From: JALZAH01 sp051000755
GTDB lineage: Bacteria; Actinomycetota; Acidimicrobiia; Acidimicrobiales; Palsa-688
DNA length: 21,805 bases
Reading direction: 5' to 3'
Assembly: GCA_051000755.1 (NCBI GenBank)
Contig: JBPCNZ010000009.1
Span: forward strand, 1-21,805
Part shown: one piece after another, positions 21,682-21,805 of the stretch
How the letters are laid out: every line of letters begins with the position of its first letter
Position numbering within the stretch: the stretch's first letter is position 1
Program-made: the position numbers and the translations under genes
The notes under the pieces: model-generated
Seen by the model: only the letters and a program-made list of their open reading frames with translations
What the model was told of the DNA's origin: nothing
Database searches by the model: none

Positions 21682-21771
21682 GTGCGCCACGAGGCGCCAT
21701 TTGACCGGGTGGGGTGGAAGGACCCACCTGTGGCCTGTCGTAGCAGGCCGCTGAAGCTGGGGGCAGCCTGA
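21142..21771 (+). CDS. IS256-family (Mutator-type) transposase, N-terminal part interrupted
   Basis: The first 180 residues are a clear IS256 transposase: LDEIVAEGARRMLAAALEAEVDAYVSAF, RNGHAGERSIATGAGPIEVRAPRVNDRR, SSIIPPWARKSPKVAEVLPLMYLHGMSSGDFAPALTEFFG and YVYMWVDGI, with the first catalytic Asp at 178. The family normally goes on as HVNVRL-type sequence for over 200 further residues with the second Asp and the Glu. Here, directly after I180 (codon 21679-21681), the frame reads VRHEAPFDRVGWKDPPVACRSRPLKLGAA and stops at 21771. This tail is not transposase and corresponds to the nested insertion starting at 21682. As it stands the protein lacks a DDE active site. RBS GGAAGG precedes the ATG by 7 nt. 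Confidence 0.85.
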   Translation: MLRVVADEQSSAELGSSLDEIVAEGARRMLAAALEAEVDAYVSAFAADGDEFGRRLVVRNGHAGERSIATGAGPIEVRAPRVNDRRVDEVSGERARFRSSIIPPWARKSPKVAEVLPLMYLHGMSSGDFAPALTEFFGSAAGLSASVVTRLTKQWQDERERFSRRSLAEVDYVYMWVDGIVRHEAPFDRVGWKDPPVACRSRPLKLGAA

Positions 21772-21805
21772 CCCTGGGGACGCAGGGAAAGGTGGCAAGC
21801 AGCCC
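21682..21805 (+). mobile_element. 5' end of a probable group II intron inside the transposase gene
   Basis: The sequence beginning at the break is GTGCGCCACGAGGCGCC. GUGYG is the conserved 5' terminus of group II introns (the lactococcal Ll.LtrB intron begins GUGCGCC). The next 120 nt are non-coding in character and fold well: GGCCTG-TCGTAG-CAGGCC is a perfect 6-bp hairpin, and CCCTG-GGGACG-CAGGG another. The last bases, AAAGGTGGCAAGCAGCCC, resemble domain I of such introns as I recall them. The rest, including the reverse transcriptase, would be outside the window. The intron could be spliced from the transposase mRNA, restoring the IS protein. An alternative is a different mobile element or a rearrangement. 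Confidence 0.55.

Noticed and set aside
1..21805. tRNA, rRNA or CRISPR array
   Set aside because: No clover-leaf, no rRNA consensus and no regularly spaced direct repeats were seen on either strand.

Overview
The window is high-GC bacterial DNA with dense, short-spaced genes on both strands and strong G/C preference at third codon positions. The gene content points to an actinobacterium: FadD-type acyl-CoA synthetase, thiolase-like protein with an extra C-terminal domain, FrnE-type DsbA protein, a 63-aa conserved actinobacterial protein, and many leaderless promoters. Class Acidimicrobiia is my best guess, but this is inference without a marker gene.

Layout. 1-1864: the basic tail of an unknown protein, convergent with an acyl-CoA synthetase. 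1899-2993: a CorA-type metal transporter. 3066-6125: the most interesting metabolic block, a GNAT-fold acyltransferase-like protein (+) convergent with a two-gene minus-strand operon of an alpha-oxoamine synthase resembling serine palmitoyltransferase and an LpxO/AspH-type 2-oxoglutarate hydroxylase. Together these could form a sphingolipid (ceramide-like) pathway. 6189-8594: an S9-family peptidase (frameshifted) and a DoxX-like membrane protein. 8619-12043: a thiolase-like protein, a THUMP RNA methyltransferase (frameshifted) and an Sfp-type phosphopantetheinyl transferase. 12099-14032: an alpha/beta hydrolase coupled to an NADP-dependent medium-chain reductase. 14046-16993: a small protein with two ribbon-helix-helix-like segments and a FUSC-type transporter. 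16994-17396: a gene-free stretch with three strong hairpins and a heptamer repeat. 17397-19677: DsbA/FrnE, an SDR (frameshifted), the 63-aa conserved protein and a thiamine-binding protein.

19700-21805 is accessory in character. It holds a both-ends-truncated MFS transporter remnant with a palindromic operator-like site, and an SRPBCC/ArsR pair in which the ArsR gene is cut by an IS256-family element. The IS256 transposase is itself cut, immediately after its first catalytic Asp, by a sequence starting GTGCGCC that looks like the 5' end of a group II intron. That gives three nested layers.

Two genome-wide features stand out. First, nine gene starts are preceded by TAnnnT exactly 6-8 nt before the start codon, the signature of leaderless transcription. 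Second, three otherwise intact genes (S9 peptidase, THUMP methyltransferase, SDR) each carry one single-base frameshift, and each is restored exactly by a one-base correction. Draft-assembly error is as likely as true gene decay.
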